Origin: Bacteroidales bacterium
Lineage (GTDB): Bacteria > Bacteroidota > Bacteroidia > Bacteroidales > F082
Reading direction: 5' to 3'
NCBI GenBank assembly: GCA_019454985.1
Contig: JACFNF010000022.1
Span: 1 to 37,149 of the forward strand
Length of the DNA: 37,149 bases
Below are positions 16,640 to 25,471 of this stretch, in pieces; the first letter of the stretch is position 1; each line of letters opens with the position of its first letter. Both the position numbers and the translations under genes were made by a program. The notes beneath the pieces were generated by a model, which saw only the letters and a program-made list of their open reading frames with translations, had not been told where the DNA came from and did not search any database.

Positions 16640-18614
16640 AGTACTCATTGCAAACCGCGGCGAGATTGCCAACCGCATCATCCGCAGTCTGAGACAGAAA
16701 GGCATCATCTCGGTGGCCGTCTATGCCTCCAACGATCAGCAAAGCCTGCATGTGGAAGAAGCCGACGAGGCATGGCTCCTTGAAGGCGAAGGACTTCGCG
16801 AGACTTACCTCAACATAGACCAGATCATCCGCATCGCACTTCAGAGCAAAGCCGATGCCATCCATCCCGGCTATGGCTTTCTTTCGGAGAATCCGTTGTT
16901 TGCCGAAGCCTGTCAGAAAAACGGACTTATTTTCATCGGCCCCACAGCCGAAACCATACGGCTGATGGGCAACAAAGTTCAGGCTCGCGAAACCGCTCGA
17001 AAATATGGGTTGCCCGTCACCAAAGGCCTCACCGGAGATTCGGAAAGCCTGTTGAAAGAAAGTCATACCTTGCGTTTTCCCATCTTAGTGAAGGCTGCAG
17101 CCGGCGGCGGCGGCAAAGGGATGCGTATCGTGAAACAGCCATCCGAGCTGCCTGCAGTGCTTGAGGCCACCACCCGTGAGGCAGGAAAGTATTTTGGCAA
17201 CGGCACGGTTTACCTTGAAGAGTTTATCGAAAACCCGCGCCATATCGAGATACAGATACTCGCCGATCAATATGGCAATGTGGTACATCTTGGCGAACGT
17301 GAATGTTCCATCCAGCGGCGCTACCAGAAAATTATCGAAGAAGCCCCCTCGCCCACCATCCAGGCCGATACCCGCGAAAAGATGGGACAGGCTGCGGTAA
17401 ACCTTTGCAAAGGAATCGGCTACCAGAGCGCCGGCACCATTGAGTTTTTGTATAGCCCGGACGGACATTTTTATTTTTTGGAGATGAACACCCGCATTCA
17501 GGTTGAGCACCCCGTCACCGAGTTCGTAACAGGTATTGACATCGTGGCGCAGCAACTCCGTATCGCACAGGGTGAATCGCTCGATCTGAGGCAGTCGGAC
17601 ATTGAGCTCCAAGGCCACGCCATCGAATGTCGTATTTATGCCGAAGACCCTTTGCAGGATTTCGTGCCCTCGCCCGGCCAGATTATCTTTTACCGCGAAC
17701 CGGAAGACCGGCATCTGCGGGTTGACAGCGCCTTTCGCAGAGAGGGGCCCGTGAGCGCCGATTACGATCCGATGATCGCCAAGTTGATCAGCCACGGCGC
17801 CACCCGTCTGGAAGCCATCGAAAGATTGCTGAAAGGACTGAAAGAATTTGCCATTCATGGCATCCGTACCAATATCACATATTTAGAAGCCTTGCTCCGC
17901 CTCGACGCATTTGGCCACAACCAGATCAGCACTGCTTTTTGCGAGATGTACGCCAGTGAGCTTTCGGGGAATATCCGTGCGGCTGTGACCTCGGTCGGGA
18001 TGAAATGGCCTCTTGCTGCTTTTCTGCTCATAAATCCGGGTGTACAACAGCCTGAAAAGTCTCAAAACATTTGGCAAGCCATTGGATATTGGAGAAATCA
18101 TATGCGTTTTGGCATACGTGAGTCGCAAACGGTTTATGACATCGTGGTGGAAGAACGCAGCCCGGACGAAATCCGTTTCCGCCTTGACGATACTCCACTC
18201 ATTGCCAAGATGATCAGTTACGACCAAGGCAAGCTCCGTTTTACCGTTGACGGCCAACAACAAACGGCCTTTGTTTCGGGCGTCGAAATCAGTCGCCTGA
18301 TTGTCCAGATTGGCATCAACCAGTTCGACCTTCGGCGGTGCGATCAGTTGGCTGCCGACCAAATGTCCGATTTTGACAACGAGCCGACCGAAAAAGGAAG
18401 TTTGTTTTCGCCCATGCCCGGCAAAGTGATCAAGGTGGCCGTCGAGTTGGGTCAGATCGTCGAGCGGGGGAGCCTGCTGATGATCGTCGAAGCCATGAAA
18501 ATGGAAAACAACCTGATTGCCCCACAACGGTCGCGCGTTGAAAGCATCCGTGTGAAAGAAGGCGATACGGTGGACACCCGCACGCAACTCATTCATCTTG
18601 TTGAACTTGACTAA
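16626..18614 (+). CDS. mccA: Methylcrotonyl-CoA carboxylase-type biotin carboxylase/biotin carrier (alpha) subunit
   Basis: ATP-dependent carboxylation of its own biotin, supplying the beta subunit encoded by mccB. 662 residues. An N-terminal biotin carboxylase domain opens with INKVLIANRGEIANRI, followed by the ATP-grasp segments KAAAGGGGKGMRIV (glycine-rich loop) and HLGERECSIQRRYQK, and the active-site segment EMNTRIQVEHPVTE. A less conserved linker (the BT-type domain, about 470-590) precedes the C-terminal biotinyl domain with VEAMKMENN, biotinylated Lys625. The start is ATG 16626 (MKINKVLIANRG), inside the 3' end of the hydratase gene; the open frame further upstream is only overlap. 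The alpha/beta pair split by a hydratase gene resembles liu operons. Confidence 0.93.
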   Translation: MKINKVLIANRGEIANRIIRSLRQKGIISVAVYASNDQQSLHVEEADEAWLLEGEGLRETYLNIDQIIRIALQSKADAIHPGYGFLSENPLFAEACQKNGLIFIGPTAETIRLMGNKVQARETARKYGLPVTKGLTGDSESLLKESHTLRFPILVKAAAGGGGKGMRIVKQPSELPAVLEATTREAGKYFGNGTVYLEEFIENPRHIEIQILADQYGNVVHLGERECSIQRRYQKIIEEAPSPTIQADTREKMGQAAVNLCKGIGYQSAGTIEFLYSPDGHFYFLEMNTRIQVEHPVTEFVTGIDIVAQQLRIAQGESLDLRQSDIELQGHAIECRIYAEDPLQDFVPSPGQIIFYREPEDRHLRVDSAFRREGPVSADYDPMIAKLISHGATRLEAIERLLKGLKEFAIHGIRTNITYLEALLRLDAFGHNQISTAFCEMYASELSGNIRAAVTSVGMKWPLAAFLLINPGVQQPEKSQNIWQAIGYWRNHMRFGIRESQTVYDIVVEERSPDEIRFRLDDTPLIAKMISYDQGKLRFTVDGQQQTAFVSGVEISRLIVQIGINQFDLRRCDQLAADQMSDFDNEPTEKGSLFSPMPGKVIKVAVELGQIVERGSLLMIVEAMKMENNLIAPQRSRVESIRVKEGDTVDTRTQLIHLVELD

Positions 18615-18627
18615 AAAACAAACAGTT

Positions 18628-19773
18628 ATGGATTTTGAACTTTCAGATGAACACAAACTGATCCGTGAAACGGTAAGAGATTTTGCCGAACGAGAGGTTA
18701 AACCCGTAGCACGGGAGCTCGACGAAAAAGGTGAATTTTCATTCAAGCTTACCAAACGCATGGGCGAGCTCGGGCTTTTCGGTATGTATATGCCGCCCGA
18801 ATATGGCGGTCAGGGCACCGATATTCTTTCCTATATCATTGCTGTGGAAGAGTTGGCACGAGTTGACGGTTCTCAGGCAGCTACGCTTGCAGCGCATAAC
18901 TCGCTCGGCATAGGACCGATCTACCAGTTTGGCACCGAAGCTCAGAAGAAAAAATATCTGCCGCAGTTATGTACAGGCGAAGCTTTGTGGAGTTTCGGCC
19001 TTACCGAGCCCAATGCGGGTAGCGACTCGCGCGGCACTAAAACCTCGGCTATCCTTCAGGGCGATGAATGGGTTATTAACGGCTCAAAGATTTTTATCAC
19101 CAATGGTGCTTCCGATATCAACAAAGGCTGTACGGTTCAGACCATCTTTGAAGATGAGCAAGGCAAAAAACAGTTTACCACCATCTTAGTTGAGGCCGGC
19201 ACTCCTGGTTTCCGTAGGGTTCCCATGCACGATAAAATGATGTGGCGCGCTTCGGACACAGCCGAATTGTTCTTCGACGAGGTGCGGGTACCACGGGAGA
19301 ATCTGCTTGGCGAAGTCGGCCAGGGCTCAAAAATCATGCTTCATACCCTCGATGGCGGTCGGCTTTCCATTGCGGCAATGGGCCTGGGAGCGGCACAAGG
19401 CGCTTTTGAGATGGCCTTAGCTTATGCTAAAGAACGCAAACAGTTTGGCAAAAGCATCTCGGAGTTTCAAGTCAATGCCTTCAAGCTGGCCGATATGGCT
19501 ACCAAGATTGAACTGGCACGCAATCTGCTTTACAAAGCCTGCTGGCTGAAAGATACAGGCCGGCCTTATGGCAAAGAAGCTGCCATGTCGAAACTCTACT
19601 GCTCCGAAATGGCCGGCGAAGTGGTGGATGCCGCGCTGCAGATTCATGGTGGTTATGGCTTGATGAAACACTACGACATCGAACGTTTCTACCGCGACCA
19701 ACGACTGCTCGAAATCGGCGAAGGCACATCCGAGATCCAGCGTTTGGTCATTTCGCGCCTGATTGGTTGCTGA
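18628..19773 (+). CDS. Acyl-CoA dehydrogenase, SCAD-like active site
   Basis: An FAD enzyme that oxidises an acyl-CoA to the 2-enoyl-CoA and passes electrons to ETF. 381 residues from ATG 18628, 13 nt after mccA, last in the operon. Family segments: FGLTEPNAGSD, RKQFGKSISEFQ, QIHGGYGLMKHYDIERFYRD. In a leucine operon isovaleryl-CoA dehydrogenase is expected, but the catalytic base is placed as in short- and medium-chain enzymes: Glu365 in EIGEGTSEIQ. Human IVD has EIGAGTSE there and uses a Glu in helix G (LDLERL); the matching position here is glycine (HTLDGGRLS). So it is more likely a butyryl- or 2-methyl-branched acyl-CoA dehydrogenase, or an IVD analogue with a different base. Confidence 0.9.
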   Translation: MDFELSDEHKLIRETVRDFAEREVKPVARELDEKGEFSFKLTKRMGELGLFGMYMPPEYGGQGTDILSYIIAVEELARVDGSQAATLAAHNSLGIGPIYQFGTEAQKKKYLPQLCTGEALWSFGLTEPNAGSDSRGTKTSAILQGDEWVINGSKIFITNGASDINKGCTVQTIFEDEQGKKQFTTILVEAGTPGFRRVPMHDKMMWRASDTAELFFDEVRVPRENLLGEVGQGSKIMLHTLDGGRLSIAAMGLGAAQGAFEMALAYAKERKQFGKSISEFQVNAFKLADMATKIELARNLLYKACWLKDTGRPYGKEAAMSKLYCSEMAGEVVDAALQIHGGYGLMKHYDIERFYRDQRLLEIGEGTSEIQRLVISRLIGC

Positions 19774-19817
19774 ACGGATGTACCTGCCATTGTAGTTGTA
19801 CCGGAATGCAGTTCGCA

Positions 19818-22466
19818 TCAGAACGGCCGGTAACACACAAGCCTGTTGCCCTGCCCGCTGACAAAATACAGCTCATCCGTTCCGCTTTTGCTGCCCACGG
19901 CAAAAGGGACATCGCCTTTAAGACCCGAATTGATGAGCATCTTTCCTTTATTGTCAATCAGGTAAACGTCGCCGGAAAGCTCATCGGTCACACATAAGAG
20001 TTTTGTGCCGTTTCCCAGGTGAAGATAATACGGCGGCACAGTGATTTCGTTGGGAAAAGTGAAGCTGAAAAGGGTCTTCTTAAAACGGTCGTAAATCACT
20101 AATTTGGCTTTGTCAAGAAACAGAAAATCAGGCGCATTGTTTTGGTCAAAGTCGTCGTAAAGGAAATAATGATCGGGGCTGTAAGTTCCGAAATCAGTCG
20201 TTGAAGAAGCTCCTGTTCCGCTGATATAGAGCAGTTTACCACTTTCGTTAGTGGTCAGCAATACTCCTTTGGAGTTGGTTTTATTGAGATAAACTAGTGC
20301 GTTTTTCGACTTTTTGAGGCCTGATCGTAACGGAATCCGGTTTTTGCCATTGAAGTCGGTGACCAATACCCCGTTCTGCTCGTCTGTAATTACCACATAG
20401 CCCTGATTTCCTGCGGAAAGTTGGTCAATGCTCCGGCTCACCCTCTCCTGACTTCCGGGCTTTTGCCAAAGTGCGTTCTCGCGGCCATCTAATCCAAAAC
20501 AATAGGTATAACGATCGTCACAACTGACTAAGATCTGTGCGCCATCGCCCATGATGGTAAAACTCAACGGGTTGGTGGCCTGCGACCTGAGTTTCACCGG
20601 AAAACCCTGAGTCTCATTCCCATTGAGGTCTAACAGATAAATCCTATCGGCGGTATTGAACAAAAGGTGAGGTGTTTTTCGTTTGCCCGCCTTCAACATA
20701 TGTACTTTGCCAATGACCGGCGATTGAAGTTGTTTTTTCCAAACCATTTTCCCTTCAGGCCGAACAAAATACAAATTATTGGCCGCATCTGACGCTACGA
20801 TTCCCTGTCGGTCATCATCGTCCGTTACCACTATGACAGGTGATCCGGATAACGGGGCCGACAGAGGCAACTGCCAGGCCATTTGCCCGGTATCGCTGAT
20901 ATTGGGCTGGTAGTATGCCAGGGCATGCACATAAATCATCGGCTGAGTGGCACTGATTTGCAAAGCAAAACCTCCAAAACGCGACAAAGGCGCTCTGTTT
21001 CGGTTGAGCCGATAACCCAGACGCGGGTCTAAAAAGGCATTGAGCACATCGGGGCCATCGCTCATCGAGTTGTAAAGAAGCAGATGAGCCGTAGGGGTCA
21101 ACTGATTGGAAAAGGTCTGAAAGCTTTCCTGATTGGCCAGCACACGCCCACGACTCACAAGTTGCAACACCCTTGTCAGCGCGGTCGGGTTGTTTGCAGC
21201 AAAAAGGCAGGAATCAAGGATGGAATAGCACATATGGTCAACAGCGCCAAAAGCCTTTCCCCACAGCGCTGATGGGAGGATCTGCAGCAAAGGGTTCTTC
21301 ACCTGCCTGACGCCCATTCCCTGAACAGGATCACTGATGGCATCGAGGCGTTGTTTCATCATCTGTGGCTGTTGCAGGCCAACGACGAGAAAAGCTGTTT
21401 CGGAAGGTTCGCCCGCTCTGAATCCAATCATTATCTCATTGCCCGTGAACTGTTGCAGTTCGCGGATATTGTATCCTGCAATTGATGAAAGGGCTTCAAG
21501 GCGGCTGCTGTCGGCAAAAGAGGCGAGATAGCCGCTCAAATCTTCCATTCCCAGATGTAAAAAAAGACGTGTATCGGAAGGGATCATCCGGGTAAGGCGC
21601 GTTTTCACTTCCCCGTGTTCTTGCATACTGGAAAGCATTGGATGGCCGGACGGCTGCATGAGTCCGCTCAGGTGGATCACATCGTTTTTAAGGTTCATAT
21701 CCAAAGCCATCCAACCTTTTCCGGATGCCAGCGCAGAATTGAGGAATGACCGATAAGGATGCAACACATTGGATTCCAGTAGCCGATTCAGAGCTTCGGT
21801 GTGCAACATCAGGTAAGCCCCGGCCTGCCGGCCATAAGTAGCCCGCATACTCATAAACTCCTGATTGTCTGTAATCTTGGTCGGATTATCCAATTGAAGC
21901 AGCGCTTTCTCGAAAGCCTCGCGGTCGGCACCCGCGATGAGCAAGCCGCCACTGAGAGCAAAATTCACCTGCCCGGAACCGTCCTGATTCATGAGTGAAG
22001 CTGCAGCGATTTTCCCTAACTTGCGGTCAACCACGGTTTTTTTATTGCCAAAAACCCTTGGAACAGTTTCTTTGATGGCATACATATGAAGATGCCGCCC
22101 CACCTTGATGATATTGACAAATCCGTAGCCATGCGAGGTTTCGATCAATGCACAAAGAACGGGCGTTTCGGAAAAAGCAGTGTGAAATCCGGGCTTTACG
22201 GCTTCCATCAGACTATCGAGCGATAACAAATCGGAACGAATTGAAGCATAAAAATCCATCTCGTTCAAAGTGGCGGCATACTCCGTTTCCTCCGTAAGCT
22301 GCCCAAGGAAAAGACCGGCACGCGGCAGTTCACAAACCAATACCGACTGCACGGGAACTGCATCATAAGGCTGGCGCTCCTCGGAAAAGTCAAACAAGAA
22401 AAATCCGAGTATAAGTAAGGCTAGCAACAGAAATGATGTGATGAGAAGCAATCTTCCGGAAGTCAT
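19818..22466 (-). CDS. Membrane-anchored DUF3352-like protein with C-terminal beta-propeller
   Basis: An 882-residue protein with one N-terminal membrane anchor (about 5-27, LLLITSFLLLALLILGFFLF). Residues about 40-510 resemble DUF3352-type periplasmic proteins (for example GGLLIAGADREAFEKALLQL and LTRMIPSDTRLFLHLGMEDL). Residues about 530-882 look like a PQQ-type or quinoprotein-like propeller made of repeated blades (VIVVTDDDDRQGIVASDAAN; LLFNTADRIYLLDLNG; ILVSCDDRYTYCFGLDGREN; YLIDNKGKMLINSG). No catalytic motif is evident. It is convergent with the acyl-CoA dehydrogenase (44-nt gap) and has its own promoter, 104 nt downstream of rnhB. Probably on the outer face of the inner membrane; function unknown. 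Confidence 0.8.
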   Translation of the reverse strand: MTSGRLLLITSFLLLALLILGFFLFDFSEERQPYDAVPVQSVLVCELPRAGLFLGQLTEETEYAATLNEMDFYASIRSDLLSLDSLMEAVKPGFHTAFSETPVLCALIETSHGYGFVNIIKVGRHLHMYAIKETVPRVFGNKKTVVDRKLGKIAAASLMNQDGSGQVNFALSGGLLIAGADREAFEKALLQLDNPTKITDNQEFMSMRATYGRQAGAYLMLHTEALNRLLESNVLHPYRSFLNSALASGKGWMALDMNLKNDVIHLSGLMQPSGHPMLSSMQEHGEVKTRLTRMIPSDTRLFLHLGMEDLSGYLASFADSSRLEALSSIAGYNIRELQQFTGNEIMIGFRAGEPSETAFLVVGLQQPQMMKQRLDAISDPVQGMGVRQVKNPLLQILPSALWGKAFGAVDHMCYSILDSCLFAANNPTALTRVLQLVSRGRVLANQESFQTFSNQLTPTAHLLLYNSMSDGPDVLNAFLDPRLGYRLNRNRAPLSRFGGFALQISATQPMIYVHALAYYQPNISDTGQMAWQLPLSAPLSGSPVIVVTDDDDRQGIVASDAANNLYFVRPEGKMVWKKQLQSPVIGKVHMLKAGKRKTPHLLFNTADRIYLLDLNGNETQGFPVKLRSQATNPLSFTIMGDGAQILVSCDDRYTYCFGLDGRENALWQKPGSQERVSRSIDQLSAGNQGYVVITDEQNGVLVTDFNGKNRIPLRSGLKKSKNALVYLNKTNSKGVLLTTNESGKLLYISGTGASSTTDFGTYSPDHYFLYDDFDQNNAPDFLFLDKAKLVIYDRFKKTLFSFTFPNEITVPPYYLHLGNGTKLLCVTDELSGDVYLIDNKGKMLINSGLKGDVPFAVGSKSGTDELYFVSGQGNRLVCYRPF

Positions 22467-22518
22467 GGCTGCTGAATATCTTTCGGCTGCGATATTTTCC
22501 GCAGACGGTTACTGATTT

Positions 22519-22550
22519 CAAAATTAGCGAAAAACTAATGTCCTGTCAAA
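22519..22550 (-). promoter_or_regulatory. Promoter of the DUF3352-like gene
   Basis: On the minus strand a TTTG (22547-22550) is followed after 20 nt by TAATTTTG (22519-22526), a close match to the Bacteroidota -33/-7 pair. The ATG is at 22466, so the leader is about 45 nt. Confidence 0.6.
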
Positions 22551-22570
22551 ATAAACTGATGTCAGATCCA

Positions 22571-23173
22571 TTAAAGCTCTAACTCAAGCTGGATTGAAGC
22601 ATTGAAGCTGAGTCGGTGGAACGGGCTAAACCCATATTTTGAAATGGCCATTTTGTGTTCGCGCGTAGGATAGCCCTTGTTTTTCTGCCAATTGTAATCC
22701 GGATGCAACAGATGCAGTTTAGCCATGATCATATCGCGCTCGGTCTTGGCTAAGATTGAAGCTGCTGCAATGCTTCGATACAGTGCATCGCCTCCAACGG
22801 CACAGCGGTAAGGAATTGTCCGGTAGGGTTTAAAACGATTCCCGTCCACCAAAATATGTTGTGGCAACACACTCAACTGATCCAAAGCGCGGTGCATCGC
22901 TAAGAAGGAAGCCTGAAGAATGTTGATTTCATCAATCTCTTTGGGCGAAGCATGGCCGACGGCCCAGGCCGATGCATTCTCAATCACCCATTGGCGAAGC
23001 AACATCCGGTTTTTTTCGCTTAGCTTCTTCGAGTCGTTGAGTAATGGATGATCGGCATTAGCCGGTAAAATTACCGCTGCGGCCACCACCGGACCGGCCA
23101 GACATCCCCTGCCCGCTTCGTCAAGGCCGGCTTCAAGCAAGGTCGGGTCGTATGATTCACGCAACCGGCTCAT
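22571..23173 (-). CDS. rnhB: Ribonuclease HII
   Basis: Cleaves RNA in RNA/DNA hybrids and at misincorporated ribonucleotides. 200 residues, a normal length. The N-terminal GLDEAGRGCLAGPVVAAAVIL carries catalytic Asp18 and Glu19; NDSKKLSEK (Asp47) follows; Asp110 lies in ILVDGNRF; and GGDALYRSIAAASILAKTERD is the C-terminal family block. The ATG at 23173 overlaps the stop codon of the upstream membrane-protein gene by 4 nt (ATGA), so the two are translationally coupled. Cytoplasmic. Confidence 0.96.
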   Translation of the reverse strand: MSRLRESYDPTLLEAGLDEAGRGCLAGPVVAAAVILPANADHPLLNDSKKLSEKNRMLLRQWVIENASAWAVGHASPKEIDEINILQASFLAMHRALDQLSVLPQHILVDGNRFKPYRTIPYRCAVGGDALYRSIAAASILAKTERDMIMAKLHLLHPDYNWQKNKGYPTREHKMAISKYGFSPFHRLSFNASIQLELEL

Positions 23174-24156
23174 CGTATCAAGCTTAAATAGTGATTGAAC
23201 AATGCGGTGACAATCAATAACATCAAAAAGAAATTGGCCTGCCTGTATTGCTTGATATAAGTATAGCTGAACGCCATAAAAGTCGTAAACGGAAGCACAA
23301 GCAACAGATGATGAGCCGGATGCGAAGCTTTGAAAAGCAAAAGCGGAATACTGCTAATTATCAGCGCATTCAGCAATGCCTTACGTTTCCGCACCGCAAT
23401 ATTATTGTCCACAATACCGCTATAGGCAATTTGAATGGCTTTCAAGGCCAAAAGCAACATCAAGCCAAAAACCATCAGGTCAGTCGGTTTCGGAAAAGCC
23501 GTCAAAAGCCCGAGCAAGGTCGGAATATTCAGATAAGTCGCCGAGCGTGCCAGAAGCTCATTGTACAAAAAGAAAACGGTTGCCAGAAACAGATAAGGAG
23601 TCAGGATGCCAACAAAAGGAATAATCCAGCATCGCAGGCGGGTGATGGCGAGCACCAACAATGAAAGAAATATCCATATTATTAGGCTGATGGCCGGAAA
23701 CCAGAAAAGCGAAGCCAGCGAAATGAGAAATGACACGTTAAAAATATCCAGCTCATTATCTGTACGTTCGTACATTCTGAAAAAAATCGAGAGCGCATAG
23801 ATCAAAAACGGCATGGCCACCAACATGGGATAAAGCATGGTTTGCGCAGGCGAAAGGCTCATCAACACGACATAGATAAAAGCTGCGAGCGACGAAACCC
23901 TGCCTATAAGCTGATAGTTTACCAGCACAGCATTGAGAAAGAAAGCCTGAAAAAGCATCAGCAAAAAAGCAATGATCACCGAAACAGACGGCAATCCGGA
24001 CAAGACGTCGTAAATCCACCGGTAAAACCAGCTATATGGGTCGGGAGCTGCCGGAGCTTTTGGTGCGAGAAATGCCGGAAGCCACAGCACCGCCGCAGTA
24101 AGCACAATCATAGTATATTGCGCGAGAAAGCTCGATCTGAAAAATCTGATCAACAT
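23170..24156 (-). CDS. DUF6427-type polytopic membrane protein
   Basis: A 328-residue integral membrane protein with about nine to ten hydrophobic helices, from FFRSSFLAQYTMIVLTAAVLWLP in pieces to a final FFLMLLIVTALFNHYLSLI. The N-terminal MLIRFFRSS and the pattern ERTDNELDIFNVSFL are typical of the Bacteroidota family DUF6427, whose function is unknown to me. It sits between purD (13 nt upstream) and rnhB (4-nt overlap downstream), an arrangement that suggests one transcript GT4-purD-DUF6427-rnhB. No enzyme motif seen. Confidence 0.85.
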   Translation of the reverse strand: MLIRFFRSSFLAQYTMIVLTAAVLWLPAFLAPKAPAAPDPYSWFYRWIYDVLSGLPSVSVIIAFLLMLFQAFFLNAVLVNYQLIGRVSSLAAFIYVVLMSLSPAQTMLYPMLVAMPFLIYALSIFFRMYERTDNELDIFNVSFLISLASLFWFPAISLIIWIFLSLLVLAITRLRCWIIPFVGILTPYLFLATVFFLYNELLARSATYLNIPTLLGLLTAFPKPTDLMVFGLMLLLALKAIQIAYSGIVDNNIAVRKRKALLNALIISSIPLLLFKASHPAHHLLLVLPFTTFMAFSYTYIKQYRQANFFLMLLIVTALFNHYLSLIR

Positions 24157-24169
24157 GAATGATCTATCC

Positions 24170-25471
24170 TCACGATTTGTAATTCATCACATCTAACCCT
24201 ATGTCGGTGCGAAAATATTTTCCTTCGTAGGTCACTGTTTCGGCATTTTCGCGTGCGGTCAGTCGTGCCTCTTCCAAGTTGATATTCAGCGCTGTGATAG
24301 CGATCACTCTGCCGCCATTGGTTTTTGGTAATCCGCTGGTTCTATCAGTAACCGTGCCGGCATGAAACGCCAGACAAGTTTTCAGTTGTTCGAGGCAGGT
24401 GATGGTTTTTCCTTTGGTAAAATCGCCGGGATAGCCCCCCGAAGCCAAAACCACAGTAACAGCATAGCGGTCGTCGGTTTCCAACCTCTGATGCTGAAGC
24501 TCATGGTTGCTGCAAGCCAGCAGAAGCCCGACCAAATCGTTTTTGATGCGGGGCAGTACAGCTTGCGTTTCGGGGTCGCCCAAGCGGACGTTGTATTCAA
24601 TCACAAAAGGATCGCCATTGACATTCATTAACCCCACAAAAATAAACCCCTGATATTCGATATTTTCCTCTTTCAATCCTTGAATTGTCGGCTTCACAAT
24701 GCGTTCGCGGACTTTTTCCATGAAGGTTTTATCGGCAAACGGCACCGGCGATACCGCTCCCATTCCACCGGTATTGGGTCCGGTATCGTTCTCGCCAATA
24801 CGTTTATAATCTTTGGCCGAGGGCAACATTACAAAATGTTCGCCATCGGTGAGCACAAAGCAGGAAAGTTCGATGCCGTTCAGATATTCTTCAATCACTA
24901 CTTCATCCGAGGCTTTGCCAAACTTACCGTTGAGCATATTTTCGAGTTCGTGTTTGGCCTGATCGCGTTCGTTGATGATCAGCACTCCTTTTCCGGCAGC
25001 TAATCCGTCGGCTTTGAGTACAAAAGGTGGTTCAAGCACATCGAGAAAAGACAGACCGCTTTCCAATGAATCTTTTTTGACAGCGAGGTATTTTGCCGTT
25101 GGGATGTGATGGCGTTGCATGAAATCTTTGGCAAAAGCTTTGCTGCCTTCGAGGCGGGCGCCCGCAGCTCCGGGACCAATGATCCGCAGATTTGCCAACA
25201 CCGGAAACTGCCTGAAATAATCTACAATACCTTCAACCAAAGGAAGCTCAGGCCCAACTACCATCAGGTCAATCTGCTCTTCGATACAGAAATTCTTCAA
25301 CTGTTGAAAGTCGGTAACATCAATAGGGATATTGATTGCAATGGCTGCTGTTCCGGCGTTTCCGGGCGCCACAAAGAGTTTTCCACATATCTTGCTTTGT
25401 TTCAATTTCCAGGCTAAGGCATGTTCGCGCCCTCCTGAGCCAAGCACAAGGATATTGACCATTGAATTCAT
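24170..25471 (-). CDS. purD: Phosphoribosylamine-glycine ligase
   Basis: Joins phosphoribosylamine and glycine with ATP, the second step of de novo purine synthesis. 433 residues from the ATG at 25471, which overlaps the stop of the glycosyltransferase gene by 4 nt (ATGA). A second ATG three codons on (25462, MVNILVLGSGG) fits relatives equally well. Segments: LGSGGREHALAWKL, the ligand region VVGPELPLVEGIVDYF, ATP-grasp FVLKADGLAAGKGVLI, NDTGPNTGGMGAVSPVP, and the metal site YNVRLGDPETQAVLPR. It is the only purine gene here, coupled to a GT4 gene upstream and a membrane-protein gene 13 nt downstream. Confidence 0.96.
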   Translation of the reverse strand: MNSMVNILVLGSGGREHALAWKLKQSKICGKLFVAPGNAGTAAIAINIPIDVTDFQQLKNFCIEEQIDLMVVGPELPLVEGIVDYFRQFPVLANLRIIGPGAAGARLEGSKAFAKDFMQRHHIPTAKYLAVKKDSLESGLSFLDVLEPPFVLKADGLAAGKGVLIINERDQAKHELENMLNGKFGKASDEVVIEEYLNGIELSCFVLTDGEHFVMLPSAKDYKRIGENDTGPNTGGMGAVSPVPFADKTFMEKVRERIVKPTIQGLKEENIEYQGFIFVGLMNVNGDPFVIEYNVRLGDPETQAVLPRIKNDLVGLLLACSNHELQHQRLETDDRYAVTVVLASGGYPGDFTKGKTITCLEQLKTCLAFHAGTVTDRTSGLPKTNGGRVIAITALNINLEEARLTARENAETVTYEGKYFRTDIGLDVMNYKS

